Origin: Streptomyces celluloflavus
GTDB lineage: Bacteria; Actinomycetota; Actinomycetes; Streptomycetales; Streptomycetaceae
Direction of reading: 5' to 3'
Assembly (NCBI GenBank): GCA_000720995.1
Contig: JOEL01000002.1
Coordinates: 62,001-126,000, forward strand
DNA length: 64,000 nt
Part shown: positions 41,788-54,483 of the stretch, one piece after another
Numbering within the stretch: the first letter of the stretch is position 1
Layout of the letters: each line of letters begins with the position of its first letter
The notes under the pieces: model-generated
Database searches by the model: none
What the model was told of the DNA's origin: nothing
What the model saw: the letters and a program-made list of their open reading frames with translations, nothing else
Translations under genes and position numbers: made by a program

Positions 41788-42540
41788 ATGTCCGGCCACT
41801 CTAAATGGGCTACGACGAAGCACAAGAAGGCCGTGATCGATGCCAAGCGCGGCAAGCTCTTCGCGAAGCTGATCAAGAACATCGAGGTCGCGGCGCGCAC
41901 CGGCGGTGCCGACGTGGAGGGCAACCCGACCCTTTTCGACGCCATCCAGAAGGCGAAGAAGAGCTCGGTGCCCAACAAGAACATCGACAGCGCGGTCAAG
42001 CGCGGTGCGGGTCTTGAGGCGGGCGGCGCCGACTACGAGACCATCATGTACGAAGGCTACGGCCCCAACGGCGTCGCGGTGCTCATCGAGTGCCTCACCG
42101 ACAACCGCAACCGCGCCGCCTCGGACGTCCGCGTCGCGATGACCCGCAACGGCGGTTCGATGGCCGACCCGGGCTCGGTGTCCTACCTGTTCAACCGCAA
42201 GGGCGTGGTGATCGTCCCCAAGGGCGAGCTGTCCGAGGACGATGTGCTTGGCGCGGTCCTGGACGCGGGCGCCGAGGAGGTCAACGACCTCGGTGAGTCC
42301 TTCGAGGTGCTCAGCGAGGCCACCGACCTGGTCGCGGTCCGTACCGCGCTCCAGGAAGCCGGTATCGACTACGACTCGGCCGACGCCAACTTCGTCCCGA
42401 CCATGCAGGTCGAGCTCGAGGAAGAGGGCGCCCGCAAGATCTTCAAGCTGATCGACGCGCTGGAGGACAGCGACGACGTGCAGAACGTCTTCGCCAACTT
42501 CGATGTCTCCGACGACGTCATGGCCAAGGTCGACGCCTAG
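41788..42540 (+). CDS. yebC: YebC/TACO1-family regulatory protein
   Basis: This 250-aa protein has the strongly conserved opening [20 protein letters not shown], then [20 protein letters not shown] and [20 protein letters not shown]. The family was described as DNA-binding repressors. YebC/TACO1 proteins have also been linked to translation, including of proline-rich stretches. AAGGAG eight bases before ATG 41788. It lies beside ruvCAB as in many actinobacteria and is followed by a terminator. Confidence 0.95.
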   Translation: MSGHSKWATTKHKKAVIDAKRGKLFAKLIKNIEVAARTGGADVEGNPTLFDAIQKAKKSSVPNKNIDSAVKRGAGLEAGGADYETIMYEGYGPNGVAVLIECLTDNRNRAASDVRVAMTRNGGSMADPGSVSYLFNRKGVVIVPKGELSEDDVLGAVLDAGAEEVNDLGESFEVLSEATDLVAVRTALQEAGIDYDSADANFVPTMQVELEEEGARKIFKLIDALEDSDDVQNVFANFDVSDDVMAKVDA

Positions 42541-42571
42541 GTCTTCGGCGCGCACAGCACACAGGGCCGTA

Positions 42572-42607
42572 CGACGGGCCGGCGGGACACACCCCGTCGG
42601 CCCGTCG
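42572..42607 (+). terminator. Terminator after yebC
   Basis: A 15-bp stem (42572-42586 with 42593-42607), with one G-U pair, closes a six-base ACACAC loop. Confidence 0.75.
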
Positions 42608-42671
42608 GTTTGTCAGTGGCAGCCGTTAACCTGCAAGAACAGGTGAACGAAACGGCGAGGGGTGGGGCCCG

Positions 42672-43250
42672 ATGAAGGTGCTGGGGGTGGACCCGGGGCT
42701 GACGCGCTGCGGCGTCGGCGTGGTGGACGGGGTCGCCGGCCGCCCGCTGCGCATGGTCGGCGTCGGCGTCGTCCGGACCCCGTCGGACGCCGACATCGCC
42801 CACCGCCTCGTCCTGATCGAGCGCGGCATCGACGCGTGGCTGGACGAGCACCGGCCCGAATTCGTCGCCGTGGAGCGGGTGTTCAGCCAGCACAACGTCC
42901 GTACGGTCATGGGCACCGCCCAGGCCAGCGCGGTCGCCATGCTGTGCGCCGCCCGCCGCGGACTGCCGGTCGCGCTGCACACCCCCAGCGAGGTCAAGGC
43001 CGCCGTCACCGGCTCCGGCCGGGCCGACAAGGACCAGGTCGGCGCCATGGTCACCCGGCTGCTGCGGCTGGACGCGCCGCCCCGGCCCGCCGACGCGGCC
43101 GACGCCCTGGCCCTGGCCATCTGCCACATCTGGCGCGCCCCCGCGGTCAACCGCCTCCAGCAGGCACAGGCCGCGGCCCGCCGCACCCATCCCGCATCCG
43201 TCCCGTCCGCCGGCATCCGCCGGGGGACACCCCAGAAGGGCACCCGATGA
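42672..43250 (+). CDS. ruvC: Holliday-junction resolvase RuvC
   Basis: This 192-aa endonuclease resolves Holliday junctions moved by RuvAB. The active-site acidic residues fall in [12 protein letters not shown] (Asp7), [11 protein letters not shown] (Glu ~68) and the late [19 protein letters not shown] region (~142-148). The C-terminal ~30 residues are unconserved. The stop overlaps the ruvA ATG (ATGA), so ruvC-ruvA are coupled. In E. coli ruvC is separate from ruvAB; the compact order here is typical of actinobacteria. Confidence 0.95.
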   Translation: MKVLGVDPGLTRCGVGVVDGVAGRPLRMVGVGVVRTPSDADIAHRLVLIERGIDAWLDEHRPEFVAVERVFSQHNVRTVMGTAQASAVAMLCAARRGLPVALHTPSEVKAAVTGSGRADKDQVGAMVTRLLRLDAPPRPADAADALALAICHIWRAPAVNRLQQAQAAARRTHPASVPSAGIRRGTPQKGTR

Positions 43251-43867
43251 TCGCCTTCGTCTCCGGCCCGGTCGCGGCCCTCGCACCGGATACCGCCGTC
43301 GTCGAGGTCGGCGGTATCGGCATGGCCGTCCAGTGCACGCCGAACACACTCTCCGGGCTGCGCATCGGACAGCCGGCCAGGCTCGCCACCTCTCTCGTCG
43401 TCCGCGAGGACTCGCTCACCCTCTACGGCTTCGCCGACGACGACGAGCGGCAGACCTTCGAACTGCTCCAGACCGCCAGCGGGGTGGGGCCGCGGCTGGC
43501 CCAGGCCATGCTGGCCGTGCACTCCCCGGACACCCTGCGCATGGCCGTCGCCGGCGGTGACGAGAAGACCCTCACCGCCGTGCCGGGCATCGGCAAGAAG
43601 GGCGCGCAGAAACTCCTCCTGGAGCTCAAGGACCGGCTCGGCGCCCCGCTCGGCAACTCCCGCGCGGCCATCGGCAGCGCGGTGACGGCCGGCTGGCGCG
43701 ATCAGCTGCACGCCGCCCTGATCGGCCTCGGCTACGCCACCCGCGAGGCGGACGAGGCGGTCGCCGCCGTCGCCCCGCAGGCCGAGGCGGCCGTCGCCGG
43801 CGGCGGGCAGCCGCAGGTGCCGCAGCTCCTCAAGGCCGCGCTCCAGTCCCTGAACCGGGCGCGATGA
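43247..43867 (+). CDS. ruvA: Holliday-junction branch-migration protein RuvA
   Basis: This 206-aa protein has domain I OB-fold ([20 protein letters not shown]), domain II helix-hairpin-helix motifs ([20 protein letters not shown] and [19 protein letters not shown]), and domain III helical end ([20 protein letters not shown]) that binds RuvB. It starts by overlapping ruvC and lies 115 bp upstream of ruvB, so the three act as one repair operon. Confidence 0.95.
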   Translation: MIAFVSGPVAALAPDTAVVEVGGIGMAVQCTPNTLSGLRIGQPARLATSLVVREDSLTLYGFADDDERQTFELLQTASGVGPRLAQAMLAVHSPDTLRMAVAGGDEKTLTAVPGIGKKGAQKLLLELKDRLGAPLGNSRAAIGSAVTAGWRDQLHAALIGLGYATREADEAVAAVAPQAEAAVAGGGQPQVPQLLKAALQSLNRAR

Positions 43868-43982
43868 CCGGCCGGCGGCACCCGGCGGCCCGCTCCGGCC
43901 GGTGCGCCGCCGCGGCCGCGCGCCCCCGACCGTACGACCACACCGGCGGCCCGGCCGCCCCGACCCCACGAGGCAATCCGCA

Positions 43983-45071
43983 GTGAACTGGGACGACACC
44001 GCACCGTCCGCCGCCGAGGACGCCACCGGCGCGGCCGACCGGCTGGTCGGGGCCGACGCCGACGGTGAGGACACCGCAGTCGAAGCCGCGCTGCGGCCCA
44101 AGGACCTCGATGAGTTCGTCGGCCAGGAGCGGGTGCGTGAACAGCTCGACCTGGTGCTGCGCGCGGCCCGCGCCCGCGGCGCCACCGCCGACCACGTCCT
44201 GCTCTCCGGCGCGCCGGGCCTCGGCAAGACGACCCTGTCGATGATCATCGCCGCCGAGATGGGCGCCCCGATCCGCATCACCTCCGGCCCCGCCATCCAG
44301 CACGCCGGCGATCTCGCCGCGATCCTCTCCTCCCTCCAGGAGGGCGAGGTCCTCTTCCTCGACGAGATCCACCGGATGTCCCGGCCCGCCGAGGAAATGC
44401 TCTACATGGCGATGGAGGACTTCCGCGTCGACGTCATCGTCGGCAAGGGGCCGGGCGCCACCGCCATCCCCCTCGAACTCCCGCCCTTCACCCTGGTCGG
44501 CGCCACCACCCGGGCCGGTCTGCTGCCGCCCCCGCTGCGCGACCGCTTCGGCTTCACCGGCCATATGGAGTTCTACGCCCCCGCCGAACTGACGCGGGTG
44601 ATCCACCGCTCGGCCGGCCTGCTGGACGTCCACATAGAGGCCGACGGCGCCGCCGAGATCGCCGGCCGGTCCCGCGGCACCCCGCGTATCGCCAACCGCC
44701 TGCTGCGCCGTGTCCGCGACTACGCCCAGGTCAAGGCGGACGGCGTGATCACCCGCGAGATCGCCTCGCAGGCCCTGGGGGTCTACGAGGTGGACGGCCG
44801 CGGCCTGGACCGCCTCGACCGCGCGGTGCTCACGGCCCTGCTCAAGCTCTTCGGCGGCGGCCCGGTGGGGCTCTCCACCCTCGCGGTCGCGGTGGGGGAG
44901 GAGCGCGAGACGGTCGAGGAGGTCGCCGAGCCGTTCCTGGTGCGCGAGGGGCTGCTGGCGAGGACGCCCCGCGGCCGGATCGCGACTCCGGCGGCCTGGG
45001 CCCACCTGGGTCTGGTACCGCCGCAGCAGCAATCGGGCGGAACGGGACAGCAGGGCCTGTTCGGGGCGTGA
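43983..45071 (+). CDS. ruvB: Holliday-junction helicase motor RuvB
   Basis: This 362-aa AAA+ ATPase drives branch migration with RuvA. Walker A is GAPGLGKTT, Walker [10 protein letters not shown], sensor [17 protein letters not shown] with the arginine-finger region, and a C-terminal winged helix ([20 protein letters not shown]). GTG 43983 ([15 protein letters not shown]) is preferred to a frame opening at 43902. It carries a ~35-residue Ala/Asp-rich N-terminal extension before the conserved [12 protein letters not shown]. Confidence 0.95.
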   Translation: MNWDDTAPSAAEDATGAADRLVGADADGEDTAVEAALRPKDLDEFVGQERVREQLDLVLRAARARGATADHVLLSGAPGLGKTTLSMIIAAEMGAPIRITSGPAIQHAGDLAAILSSLQEGEVLFLDEIHRMSRPAEEMLYMAMEDFRVDVIVGKGPGATAIPLELPPFTLVGATTRAGLLPPPLRDRFGFTGHMEFYAPAELTRVIHRSAGLLDVHIEADGAAEIAGRSRGTPRIANRLLRRVRDYAQVKADGVITREIASQALGVYEVDGRGLDRLDRAVLTALLKLFGGGPVGLSTLAVAVGEERETVEEVAEPFLVREGLLARTPRGRIATPAAWAHLGLVPPQQQSGGTGQQGLFGA

Positions 45072-45233
45072 CGGCGCGGAGAGTCGCCCGCTGAGGAACT
45101 GCGGTGCGATGCTGAGCGTTGTTCCACCGGTGCGGACTCGCTTAGACTCCGCCGATGCCGTCCGTATGGCCCGGCATACCCACCCCCGTATATCAGACCG
45201 CGGATGAGCGGTCGTGCGAAGGATTTCCGTCCC

Positions 45234-45752
45234 GTGAGTATCATGACTCTCCTCCCCTTCATCGTCCTCATCGGGGCCATGTTCCTGATGACCCGGTCTG
45301 CCAAGAAGAAGCAGCAGGCGGCCGCGCAGATGCGCAACGAGATGCAGCCCGGCACCGGCGTCCGGACCATCGGGGGTATGTACGCCACCGTCAAGGAAAT
45401 CCACGACGACTCCGTTCTGCTGGAGGTCGCACCCGGTGTGCACGCCCTCTACGCCAAGAACGCCATCGGCGCGGTGCTCGCGGACGAGGAGTACAACCGC
45501 ATTCTGGACAGCGCCGACCCGGTCGTCCCGGACGACGCCTCCTCGCTGACCGGTGACATCGCCGTGGACGCCGCCGAATCGGGTGACAAGGCCGGCAAGA
45601 TCGACCTGGGCAAGGACGAGGCCCCGGCCGACGCGGACGCCGACGCCGAGAAGCCCGCCGCCAAGGACGCCGAGGCCGCCAAGGATGCTGTCAAGGCCGA
45701 CGCCGAGACCGCCAAGGACGACAAGAAGGCCGGCGGCGCCGACGCGAAGTAG
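45234..45752 (+). CDS. yajC: Preprotein translocase accessory subunit YajC
   Basis: This 172-aa membrane protein associates with SecDF. One N-terminal span (TLLPFIVLIGAMFLMTRSAK) is followed by the YajC core QMRNEMQPGTGVRTIGGMYA and VKEIHDDSVLLEVAPGV. The last ~70 residues are an Ala/Asp/Lys-rich acidic tail, unusual in length compared with the ~110-residue family norm. GTG 45234 with AAGGA upstream is used; ATG 45243 is the alternative. It lies directly before secD-secF. Confidence 0.93.
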   Translation: MSIMTLLPFIVLIGAMFLMTRSAKKKQQAAAQMRNEMQPGTGVRTIGGMYATVKEIHDDSVLLEVAPGVHALYAKNAIGAVLADEEYNRILDSADPVVPDDASSLTGDIAVDAAESGDKAGKIDLGKDEAPADADADAEKPAAKDAEAAKDAVKADAETAKDDKKAGGADAK

Positions 45753-45903
45753 TCCCGCCCGGACGGAACCGCGGAGCGCCCCGCGTGCGGTGCGCCCCGG
45801 TTCCGGGACGGTTTAGGCTCCGGCGGGGGCACGTCCCCACAACACTTCGTGGCTCCTCGGCGGACACCCGATGCCGAGGGGTTGGACAGGGAGATACGAG
45901 AAG

Positions 45904-47658
45904 GTGGCAGCACCGAAGAAGGGCCGCAGGTCGCCCGCGAGCCAGGGAAAACCGGGGCGCACCCTGGTTCTGATCCTGATCGCGATGGTGGCGCTGGTCG
46001 GAGGCATGTTCTACTCCGGCACTCTGACGCCCCGACTGGGCATCGACCTGGCCGGCGGCACCAGCTTCACGCTGGCGGCCCAGAATCAGCCGGGCAAGCC
46101 CAACGCGATCAACGAGACCAACATGAACACCGCCGCCGGCATCATGGAGCGGCGGGTCAACGGTCTCGGTGTGAGCGAGGCCGAGGTCCAGACGCAGGGC
46201 AGCAACCACATCATCGTGAACATCCCCAAGGGGACGGACGCGAAGCAGGCCCGCCAGCAGGTCGGTACCACCGCCCAGCTCGGATTCCGGCCGGTGCTGA
46301 CCACCACCGCGGGCACCAAGGCCCCCGAGCCCACCACGCCCCCCTCCGCGGGCGGTAAGGGCGACAAGAACGACAAGGGCGACCAGGGCAACAAGGACGG
46401 CAAGGGCAAGGACGGCAAGGACGACGGCAAGCAGGGCGCCACGCCCCAGGGCCGCGCCGTCACGGACTCCCTGAAGAAGGCGCCGCCCGCCTCGCCCACC
46501 CCCTCCCCGTCCGCCACGCCCCCGGTCGGCGGCGGCGACGCGGACATCCCTGCCGCGCTCCAGAAGCAGTTCGCCGCGCTGGACTGCTCCACGAAGGAGT
46601 CGCGCGCGGCGGCCGGTGAGCATGCCGCCGGCAGCAAGCCGTCCGACCCGGTCGTGGCCTGCAAGGACGACGGTACGCAGAAGTACGTGCTCGGCCCGGT
46701 CGGTGTCGAGGGCACCGACGTCAAGGACGCCAAGGCGGTCTTCGACGCCCAGCAGGGCCAGGGCTGGATCGTCCAGATGGACTTCACCTCCGACGGCGGC
46801 AAGAAGTTCGCCGACATCACGGGCAAGCTCGCCACCAAGACGCAGCCGCAGAACCAGTTCGCGATCGTCCTGGACGGCGCGGTGGTCTCCGACCCGCGCG
46901 TCAGCCAGCAGCTCAACGGCGGCAACGCCACCATCTCCGGCGGCTTCACCCAGCAGTCCGCACAGGACCTGGGGAACATGCTGTCCTACGGCGCCCTGCC
47001 GCTCTCCTTCAAGATCGATGACGAGACGACGGTCACGGCGGCGCTCGGCGGCGAGCAGCTGCACGCCGGTCTGGTCGCCGGTGCCATCGGCCTCGCGCTG
47101 GTCGTCATCTACCTGGTCGCCTACTACCGGGGCCTGGCGCTGGTCGCGCTGGCGAGCCTGGGCGTCTCGGCGGTCCTGACGTACACGATCATGACGTTGC
47201 TCGGCCCGGCCATCGGGTTCGCGCTGAACCTGCCGGCCGTCTGCGGCGCCATCGCCGCCATCGGCATCACGGCCGACTCCTTCATCGTCTACTTCGAGCG
47301 CATCAGGGACGAGATCCGCGACGGCCGCACCCTGCGTCCGGCCGTCGAACGCGGCTGGCCGCGCGCCCGCCGTACGATCATGGTCTCCGACTTCGTGTCG
47401 TTCCTCGCCGCCGCGGTGCTGTTCATCGTCACCGTCGGCAAGGTGCAGGGCTTCGCGTTCACGCTCGGCCTGACCACCGTCCTCGACGTCGTCGTGGTCT
47501 TCCTCTTCACCAAGCCGCTGATGACGCTGCTGGCCCGGCGGAAGTTCTTCGCCGAGGGCCACCCCTGGTCCGGTCTGGATCCCAAGCGTCTGGGCGTCAA
47601 GCCGCCGCTGCGCCGCGGCCGCCGCTCCATCGTCACCACCGAGACCAAGGAGGCGTGA
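45904..47658 (+). CDS. secD: Protein-export membrane subunit SecD
   Basis: This 584-aa RND-type component of SecDF uses the proton gradient to pull exported proteins off SecYEG. TM1 is TLVLILIAMVALVGGMF, then the family motif PRLGIDLAGGTSF. The periplasmic head follows (GIMERRVNGLGVSEAEVQTQ, QLNGGNATISGGFT) and five C-terminal spans (AGLVAGAIGLALVVIYLVAY onward). A Lys/Asp/Gly-rich insertion (about residues 155-185) and a Pro/Ser stretch enlarge the head. GTG 45904 gives MAAPKKGRRS. Confidence 0.95.
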   Translation: MAAPKKGRRSPASQGKPGRTLVLILIAMVALVGGMFYSGTLTPRLGIDLAGGTSFTLAAQNQPGKPNAINETNMNTAAGIMERRVNGLGVSEAEVQTQGSNHIIVNIPKGTDAKQARQQVGTTAQLGFRPVLTTTAGTKAPEPTTPPSAGGKGDKNDKGDQGNKDGKGKDGKDDGKQGATPQGRAVTDSLKKAPPASPTPSPSATPPVGGGDADIPAALQKQFAALDCSTKESRAAAGEHAAGSKPSDPVVACKDDGTQKYVLGPVGVEGTDVKDAKAVFDAQQGQGWIVQMDFTSDGGKKFADITGKLATKTQPQNQFAIVLDGAVVSDPRVSQQLNGGNATISGGFTQQSAQDLGNMLSYGALPLSFKIDDETTVTAALGGEQLHAGLVAGAIGLALVVIYLVAYYRGLALVALASLGVSAVLTYTIMTLLGPAIGFALNLPAVCGAIAAIGITADSFIVYFERIRDEIRDGRTLRPAVERGWPRARRTIMVSDFVSFLAAAVLFIVTVGKVQGFAFTLGLTTVLDVVVVFLFTKPLMTLLARRKFFAEGHPWSGLDPKRLGVKPPLRRGRRSIVTTETKEA

Positions 47659-47659
47659 G

Positions 47660-48784
47660 ATGTCCAAGCTCGGTAACCTCGGCGCCCGGCTCTACCGCGG
47701 CGAAGTCGGCTACGACTTCATCGGCAAGCGGAAGATCTGGTACGGCATCTCGATCCTCATCACCATCACGGCCATCGTCGGCCTGGCGGTGCGGGGCCTG
47801 AACATGGGCATCGAGTTCTCCGGCGGTGCGGTCTTCACCACCCCGAAGACCGCGGTGTCCGCCACGGAGGCACAGCACAAGGCCGAGGCGGCGGCCGGCG
47901 GCCACCAGGCCATGGTGCAGAAGCTCGGCGGCGGCGCGCTGCGTATCCAGATCAGCGGTCTGGACACCAAGCAGGCGGTGCCGGTCCAGGAAGAGCTCGC
48001 CAAGGATTTGAACGTCCCGGTCAAGCAGGTCAACACCCAGCTGGTCGGCCCGAGCTGGGGCGAGCAGATCGCCAACAAGGCGTGGCTGGGCCTGGGGATC
48101 TTCATGGTCCTCGTGGTGATCTATCTGGCCATCTCCTTCGAGTGGCGGATGGCGATCGCCGCGCTGATCGCGCTGATCCACGACCTCACGATCACGGTCG
48201 GTGTCTACGCCCTGGTCGGCTTCGAGGTCACCCCGGGTACGGTGATCGGTCTGCTGACCATCCTCGGTTACTCCTTGTACGACACGGTCGTCGTCTTCGA
48301 CAGCCTCAAGGAAGCCGGCAAGGACATCACCAAGCAGACCCGCTTCACCTACAGCGAGATCGCCAACCGCAGCATCAACGGCACCCTGGTGCGCTCCATC
48401 AACACCACCATCGTGGCGCTGCTCCCGGTCGCCGGTCTGCTCTTCGTCGGCGGCGGCGTGCTGGGCGCGGGCATGCTCAACGACATCTCGCTCGCCCTGT
48501 TCGTCGGCCTCGCCGCCGGTGCGTACTCCTCGATCTTCATCGCCACCCCGCTGGTCTCCGACCTCAAGAACAGCGAACCGCAGATGAAGGCGCTGGCCAA
48601 GCGGGTGCGGGCGAAGCGCGCCGCGGCCGCGGCCAAGGGCGCGAGCGAGGAGGACCCGCAGGACGGGGTCGCCGTGGGCACGTCCGGTGCCGCCGAGGGC
48701 GACGACGCGGCGGTCGTGGGACCGCCCGCGCAGTCCGCCACCCGTGACCGCGGACGCGGCCGTACGTCGGGCAAGCGCCGATGA
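47660..48784 (+). CDS. secF: Protein-export membrane subunit SecF
   Basis: This 374-aa partner of SecD starts one base after the secD stop. It has TM1 (IWYGISILITITAIVGLAV), the GIEFSGGAVF motif, and a C-terminal five-span domain including WRMAIAALIALIHDLTITVG, YSLYDTVVVFDSLKE and NRSINGTLVRSINTTIVALL. These are the SecF hallmarks. The cytoplasmic tail of ~70 residues is basic and Ala-rich. The stop overlaps apt by ATGA. Confidence 0.96.
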   Translation: MSKLGNLGARLYRGEVGYDFIGKRKIWYGISILITITAIVGLAVRGLNMGIEFSGGAVFTTPKTAVSATEAQHKAEAAAGGHQAMVQKLGGGALRIQISGLDTKQAVPVQEELAKDLNVPVKQVNTQLVGPSWGEQIANKAWLGLGIFMVLVVIYLAISFEWRMAIAALIALIHDLTITVGVYALVGFEVTPGTVIGLLTILGYSLYDTVVVFDSLKEAGKDITKQTRFTYSEIANRSINGTLVRSINTTIVALLPVAGLLFVGGGVLGAGMLNDISLALFVGLAAGAYSSIFIATPLVSDLKNSEPQMKALAKRVRAKRAAAAAKGASEEDPQDGVAVGTSGAAEGDDAAVVGPPAQSATRDRGRGRTSGKRR

Positions 48785-49329
48785 GCGCCCCCGCCGAGCT
48801 GCGCGAGCTGCTGCTCAGCCGGATCACGGACGTCCCCGACTACCCGCAGCCGGGCGTGATGTTCAAGGACATCACCCCGCTGCTGGCCGACGCGCGGGCC
48901 TTCGGGGCGCTCACCGACGCGTTCGCCGACCTGTGCGAGCGGTACCACGCGGACAAGGTCGTGGGTCTGGAGGCACGCGGCTTCATCCTCGCCGCCCCCG
49001 TCGCGGTCCGCGCCGGCATCGGCTTCGTCCCCGTACGCAAGGCGGGCAAGCTGCCCGGCGCGACGCTCGGGCAGTCGTACGACCTGGAGTACGGCACCGC
49101 CGAGATCGAGATCCACGCCGATGCGCTGGCCCCGGGCGACCGGGTGCTGGTGATCGACGACGTGCTGGCCACCGGCGGTACGGCCGACGCCTCGTTGCAG
49201 CTCGTGCGCCGCGCGGGCGCCGAGGTCGCCGGCCTCGCGGTGCTGCTGGAGCTCGGCTTCCTCGCCGGCCGGCAGCGGCTGGAGCCGGGTCTGAAGGGCG
49301 CCCCGCTGGAGGCCCTGATCACGGTCTGA
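48781..49329 (+). CDS. apt: Adenine phosphoribosyltransferase
   Basis: This 182-aa purine-salvage enzyme turns adenine plus PRPP into AMP. The PRPP loop is VLVIDDVLATGGTA (~122-135). GLEARGFILAAPVA and FVPVRKAGKLPGATL form the adenine pocket and hood. It overlaps secF by ATGA and ends at a strong terminator. apt before relA is a conserved actinobacterial order. Confidence 0.95.
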   Translation: MSAPAELRELLLSRITDVPDYPQPGVMFKDITPLLADARAFGALTDAFADLCERYHADKVVGLEARGFILAAPVAVRAGIGFVPVRKAGKLPGATLGQSYDLEYGTAEIEIHADALAPGDRVLVIDDVLATGGTADASLQLVRRAGAEVAGLAVLLELGFLAGRQRLEPGLKGAPLEALITV

Positions 49330-49352
49330 GCCGGTTCTCGCACACCGCATCG

Positions 49353-49392
49353 GCGCTGAGGGCGCCCGGAAGAATCCGGGCGCCCTCAGCGC
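49353..49392 (+). terminator. Strong terminator after apt
   Basis: An 18-bp perfect stem (49353-49370 with 49375-49392) with AGAA loop ends the yajC-secDF-apt unit before relA. Confidence 0.9.
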
Positions 49393-49502
49393 TGTGTCAT
49401 GTACGTACTGATGGCCGCGGGAGAGCCGGGGCGCGTGGGTCGATACCATGGCACCCCGACCAGTTCGTGGTCCTGTGGTCCCACACCACTTGAGGAGTGC
49501 TC

Positions 49503-52100
<2,598 letters not shown>

Positions 52101-52122
52101 GGCGCGGGCGCCGCAGGAACGG

Positions 52123-52164
52123 CGGAGCGGCCCGGTACGGGAGGATCCGTACCGGGCCGCTCCG
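52123..52164. terminator. Bidirectional terminator between relA and the DUF349 gene
   Basis: An 18-bp perfect stem (52123-52140 with 52147-52164) with a six-base loop sits between two convergent genes. Confidence 0.9.
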
Positions 52165-52184
52165 TCATGCCGGCGCCGGAATTC

Positions 52185-53414
52185 TCAGCCGCCGAACTCC
52201 TCCAGGCCCTTGAGCGCCTGGTCCAGCAGCGCCTTGCGGCCCTCCAGCTCCCGGGCGAGCTTGTCGGCCTTGGCGTTGTTGCCGGCCGCCCGCGCGGTGT
52301 CGATCTGCTTCGTCAGCTTGTCGACGGCGTCCTGGAGCTGGCCGGTCAGGCCCGCGGCGCGCGCCCGCGCCTCGGGGTTGGTCCGCCGCCACTCGGTCTC
52401 CTCGGCCTCCTGGATGGCGCGCTCGACGGCGTGCATCCGCCCCTCGATCTTGGGGCGGGCGTCCCGCGGCACGTGGCCGATGGCTTCCCACCGCTCGTTG
52501 ACCGTACGGAACGCGGCCCGCGCCGCCTTGAGGTCCGTCACCGGGAGCAGCTTCTCGGCCTCGACGACCAGCTCCTCCTTGCGGGTCAGGTTCTCCTGCT
52601 GCTCGGCGTCGCGCTCCGCGAAGACCTCACCGCGCGCCTGGAAGAAGACGTCCTGGGCGCCGCGGAAGCGGTTCCACAGGTCGTCCTCGTGCTCGCGCTG
52701 GGCGCGGCCCGCGGCCTTCCACTCCGTCATCAGGTCGCGGTAGCGGGCCGCGGTGGCCCCCCAGTCCGTCGAGCCCGACAGCGACTCGGCCTCGGCGACC
52801 AGCTTCTCCTTGGCCTTACGGGCGTCCTCGCGCTGCGCGTCCAGCGACGCGAAGTGCGCCTTGCGCCGCTTGGAGAACGCCGAGCGGGCGTGCGAGAAGC
52901 GGTGCCAGAGCTCGTCGTCCGTCTTGCGGTCGAGGCGGGGCAGGCCCTTCCAGGTGTCGACCAGTGCCCGCAGCCGCTCACCGGCCGACCGCCACTGCTC
53001 ACTGACCGCCAGCTCCTCGGCCTCGGTGACCAGCTTCTCCTTGGCCTGCCGGGCCTCGTCGCTCTGCTTGGCCTTCTGCGCCTTGCGCTCCTCGCGGCGC
53101 GACTCGACCGTGCCGACGAGGGCGTCGAGCCGCTTGCGCAGCGCCTCCAGATCGCCCACCGCGTGGTGCTCGTCGACCTGCGTGCGCAGATGGTCGATGG
53201 CGGCCGCGGCGTCCTTCGCCGACAGGTCGGTGGTCTTGACCCGCCGCTCCAGGAGGCCGATCTCGACGACCAGACCCTCGTACTTGCGCTCGAAGTAGGC
53301 GAGGGCCTCCTCGGGAGATCCCGCCTGCCACGAACCGACGATCTGCTCGCCGTCGGCGGTACGCACGTACACGGTCCCCGTCTCATCGACGCGGCCCCAC
53401 GGGTCGCTGCTCAC
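52185..53414 (-). CDS. DUF349 repeat coiled-coil protein
   Basis: This 409-aa highly charged, helical protein contains several DUF349 repeats with recurring W-x3-G-x-A/L units: WRSAGERLRALVDTWKGLPR, WGATAARYRDLMTEWKAAGR and LKAARAAFRTVNERWEAIGH. Each is followed by a D-D-x-L-W-x-R-F type segment (DDELWHRFSHAR, EDDLWNRFRGAQ). The opening is VSSDPWGRVDETGTVYVRT. It is cytoplasmic and probably coiled-coil. The function is unknown, though DUF349 proteins lie next to relA in many actinobacteria. GTG 53414 has GGAGGAGG upstream. Confidence 0.88.
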   Translation of the reverse strand: MSSDPWGRVDETGTVYVRTADGEQIVGSWQAGSPEEALAYFERKYEGLVVEIGLLERRVKTTDLSAKDAAAAIDHLRTQVDEHHAVGDLEALRKRLDALVGTVESRREERKAQKAKQSDEARQAKEKLVTEAEELAVSEQWRSAGERLRALVDTWKGLPRLDRKTDDELWHRFSHARSAFSKRRKAHFASLDAQREDARKAKEKLVAEAESLSGSTDWGATAARYRDLMTEWKAAGRAQREHEDDLWNRFRGAQDVFFQARGEVFAERDAEQQENLTRKEELVVEAEKLLPVTDLKAARAAFRTVNERWEAIGHVPRDARPKIEGRMHAVERAIQEAEETEWRRTNPEARARAAGLTGQLQDAVDKLTKQIDTARAAGNNAKADKLARELEGRKALLDQALKGLEEFGG

Positions 53415-53655
53415 AGCGCCTCCTCCACATGATGCCGTCGAGGCGCGCGGCCCCCCGGCATCGTCCACAGTTTCTGTCCGGCTGAGCCACGCCCGGCCGG
53501 TCCGACGGGCTGTCTTGCGGGTGCGGGGCCAGCCGTCGGACCAGGCACCCTGCACAACGCCAATCTAGGCGACCGCCGGTCTGCTGTCCGCATCCAGCAC
53601 GACCGAATTCCGCGGCTCGGGTACGGGGACGCCGGCGACGGTGCCCCCGCCGGGC

Positions 53656-54483
53656 TCAGGATTTCCTGACCGTCGCCTTGTCGATGACGACCGTGGCGTT
53701 CGGCGCGGTGTTACCGGTCGCCGGGTCGGGTGTCGAGCCCGCCTTGGCGATCTTCTGGAGCACGTCCATACCACCGGTGATCGTGCCGAACGGCGTGTAG
53801 TTCGGCGGCAGCTTGCTGTCCTGGTAGACGAGGAAGAACTGGCTGCCGCCGGAGTTGCGGGTCTTGGCGTCGCTCCCGTCGTAGCGGTTGGCCATCGCGA
53901 CCGTGCCCGCCGGATAGACGCCGCCCTTGAGCTGCGGGTCCTTGAGGTTCTCGTCCGGGATGGTGTAGCCGGGCGTCCCCTGGCCGGTGCCGGTCGGGTC
54001 GCCGCACTGGAGGACGTAGATGCCCTGGTCGACCAGGCGGTGGCACTTGCTGTGGTCGAAGAAGTCCTTGCCCGCGAGGAACGCGAAGGAGTTCACGGTG
54101 TGCGGCGCCTTGCCGGCGTCCAGTTTCAGGTCGATCGTGCCGCAGGTCGTCGCCAGCGTCACGGCGTAGGAGGCCGAGGTGTCGACCGACATCGCCGGTT
54201 CCTTCTGCCACGTCTCCTTGGACGGTGCGCCCTTCGCGGGCTTGCCGCACGGGTCCGGCGCCTTGGACGGGGCCGCGGCCTGATCGGAGCTCTTGTCCTC
54301 GCTCCCGCCGGCCAGCCCGGCCGAGGCGTACGCGGCGGCACCGCCGGCCACCGCCACCGCGAGGACGGACGCGAGGATCACGTTGCGGCGTTTGGCCTTC
54401 CGCCGGGCCGCGGACCGCCGTTGCTGCTGGCGCTCGAACTTCTCCCGGGCGAGCTGCCGCCGCCGCTGATCGCTGCTGACCAC
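53656..54483 (-). CDS. Membrane-anchored cyclophilin peptidyl-prolyl isomerase
   Basis: This 275-aa protein begins with a basic cytoplasmic segment (QRRRQLAREKFERQQQRR), one membrane span (VILASVLAVAVAGGAAAYAS), and a linker. The extracytoplasmic cyclophilin domain follows: KCHRLVDQGIYVLQCGDPTG with the catalytic Arg, GQGTPGYTIPDENL, GTVAMAN and SGGSQFFLVYQDSKLPPNYT. It probably helps fold exported proteins. In M. tuberculosis a similar ppiB (Rv2582) sits beside relA. GTG 54483 has AAGGAG upstream; a second GTC/GTG-like run makes the start slightly uncertain. Confidence 0.92.
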   Translation of the reverse strand: MVSSDQRRRQLAREKFERQQQRRSAARRKAKRRNVILASVLAVAVAGGAAAYASAGLAGGSEDKSSDQAAAPSKAPDPCGKPAKGAPSKETWQKEPAMSVDTSASYAVTLATTCGTIDLKLDAGKAPHTVNSFAFLAGKDFFDHSKCHRLVDQGIYVLQCGDPTGTGQGTPGYTIPDENLKDPQLKGGVYPAGTVAMANRYDGSDAKTRNSGGSQFFLVYQDSKLPPNYTPFGTITGGMDVLQKIAKAGSTPDPATGNTAPNATVVIDKATVRKS

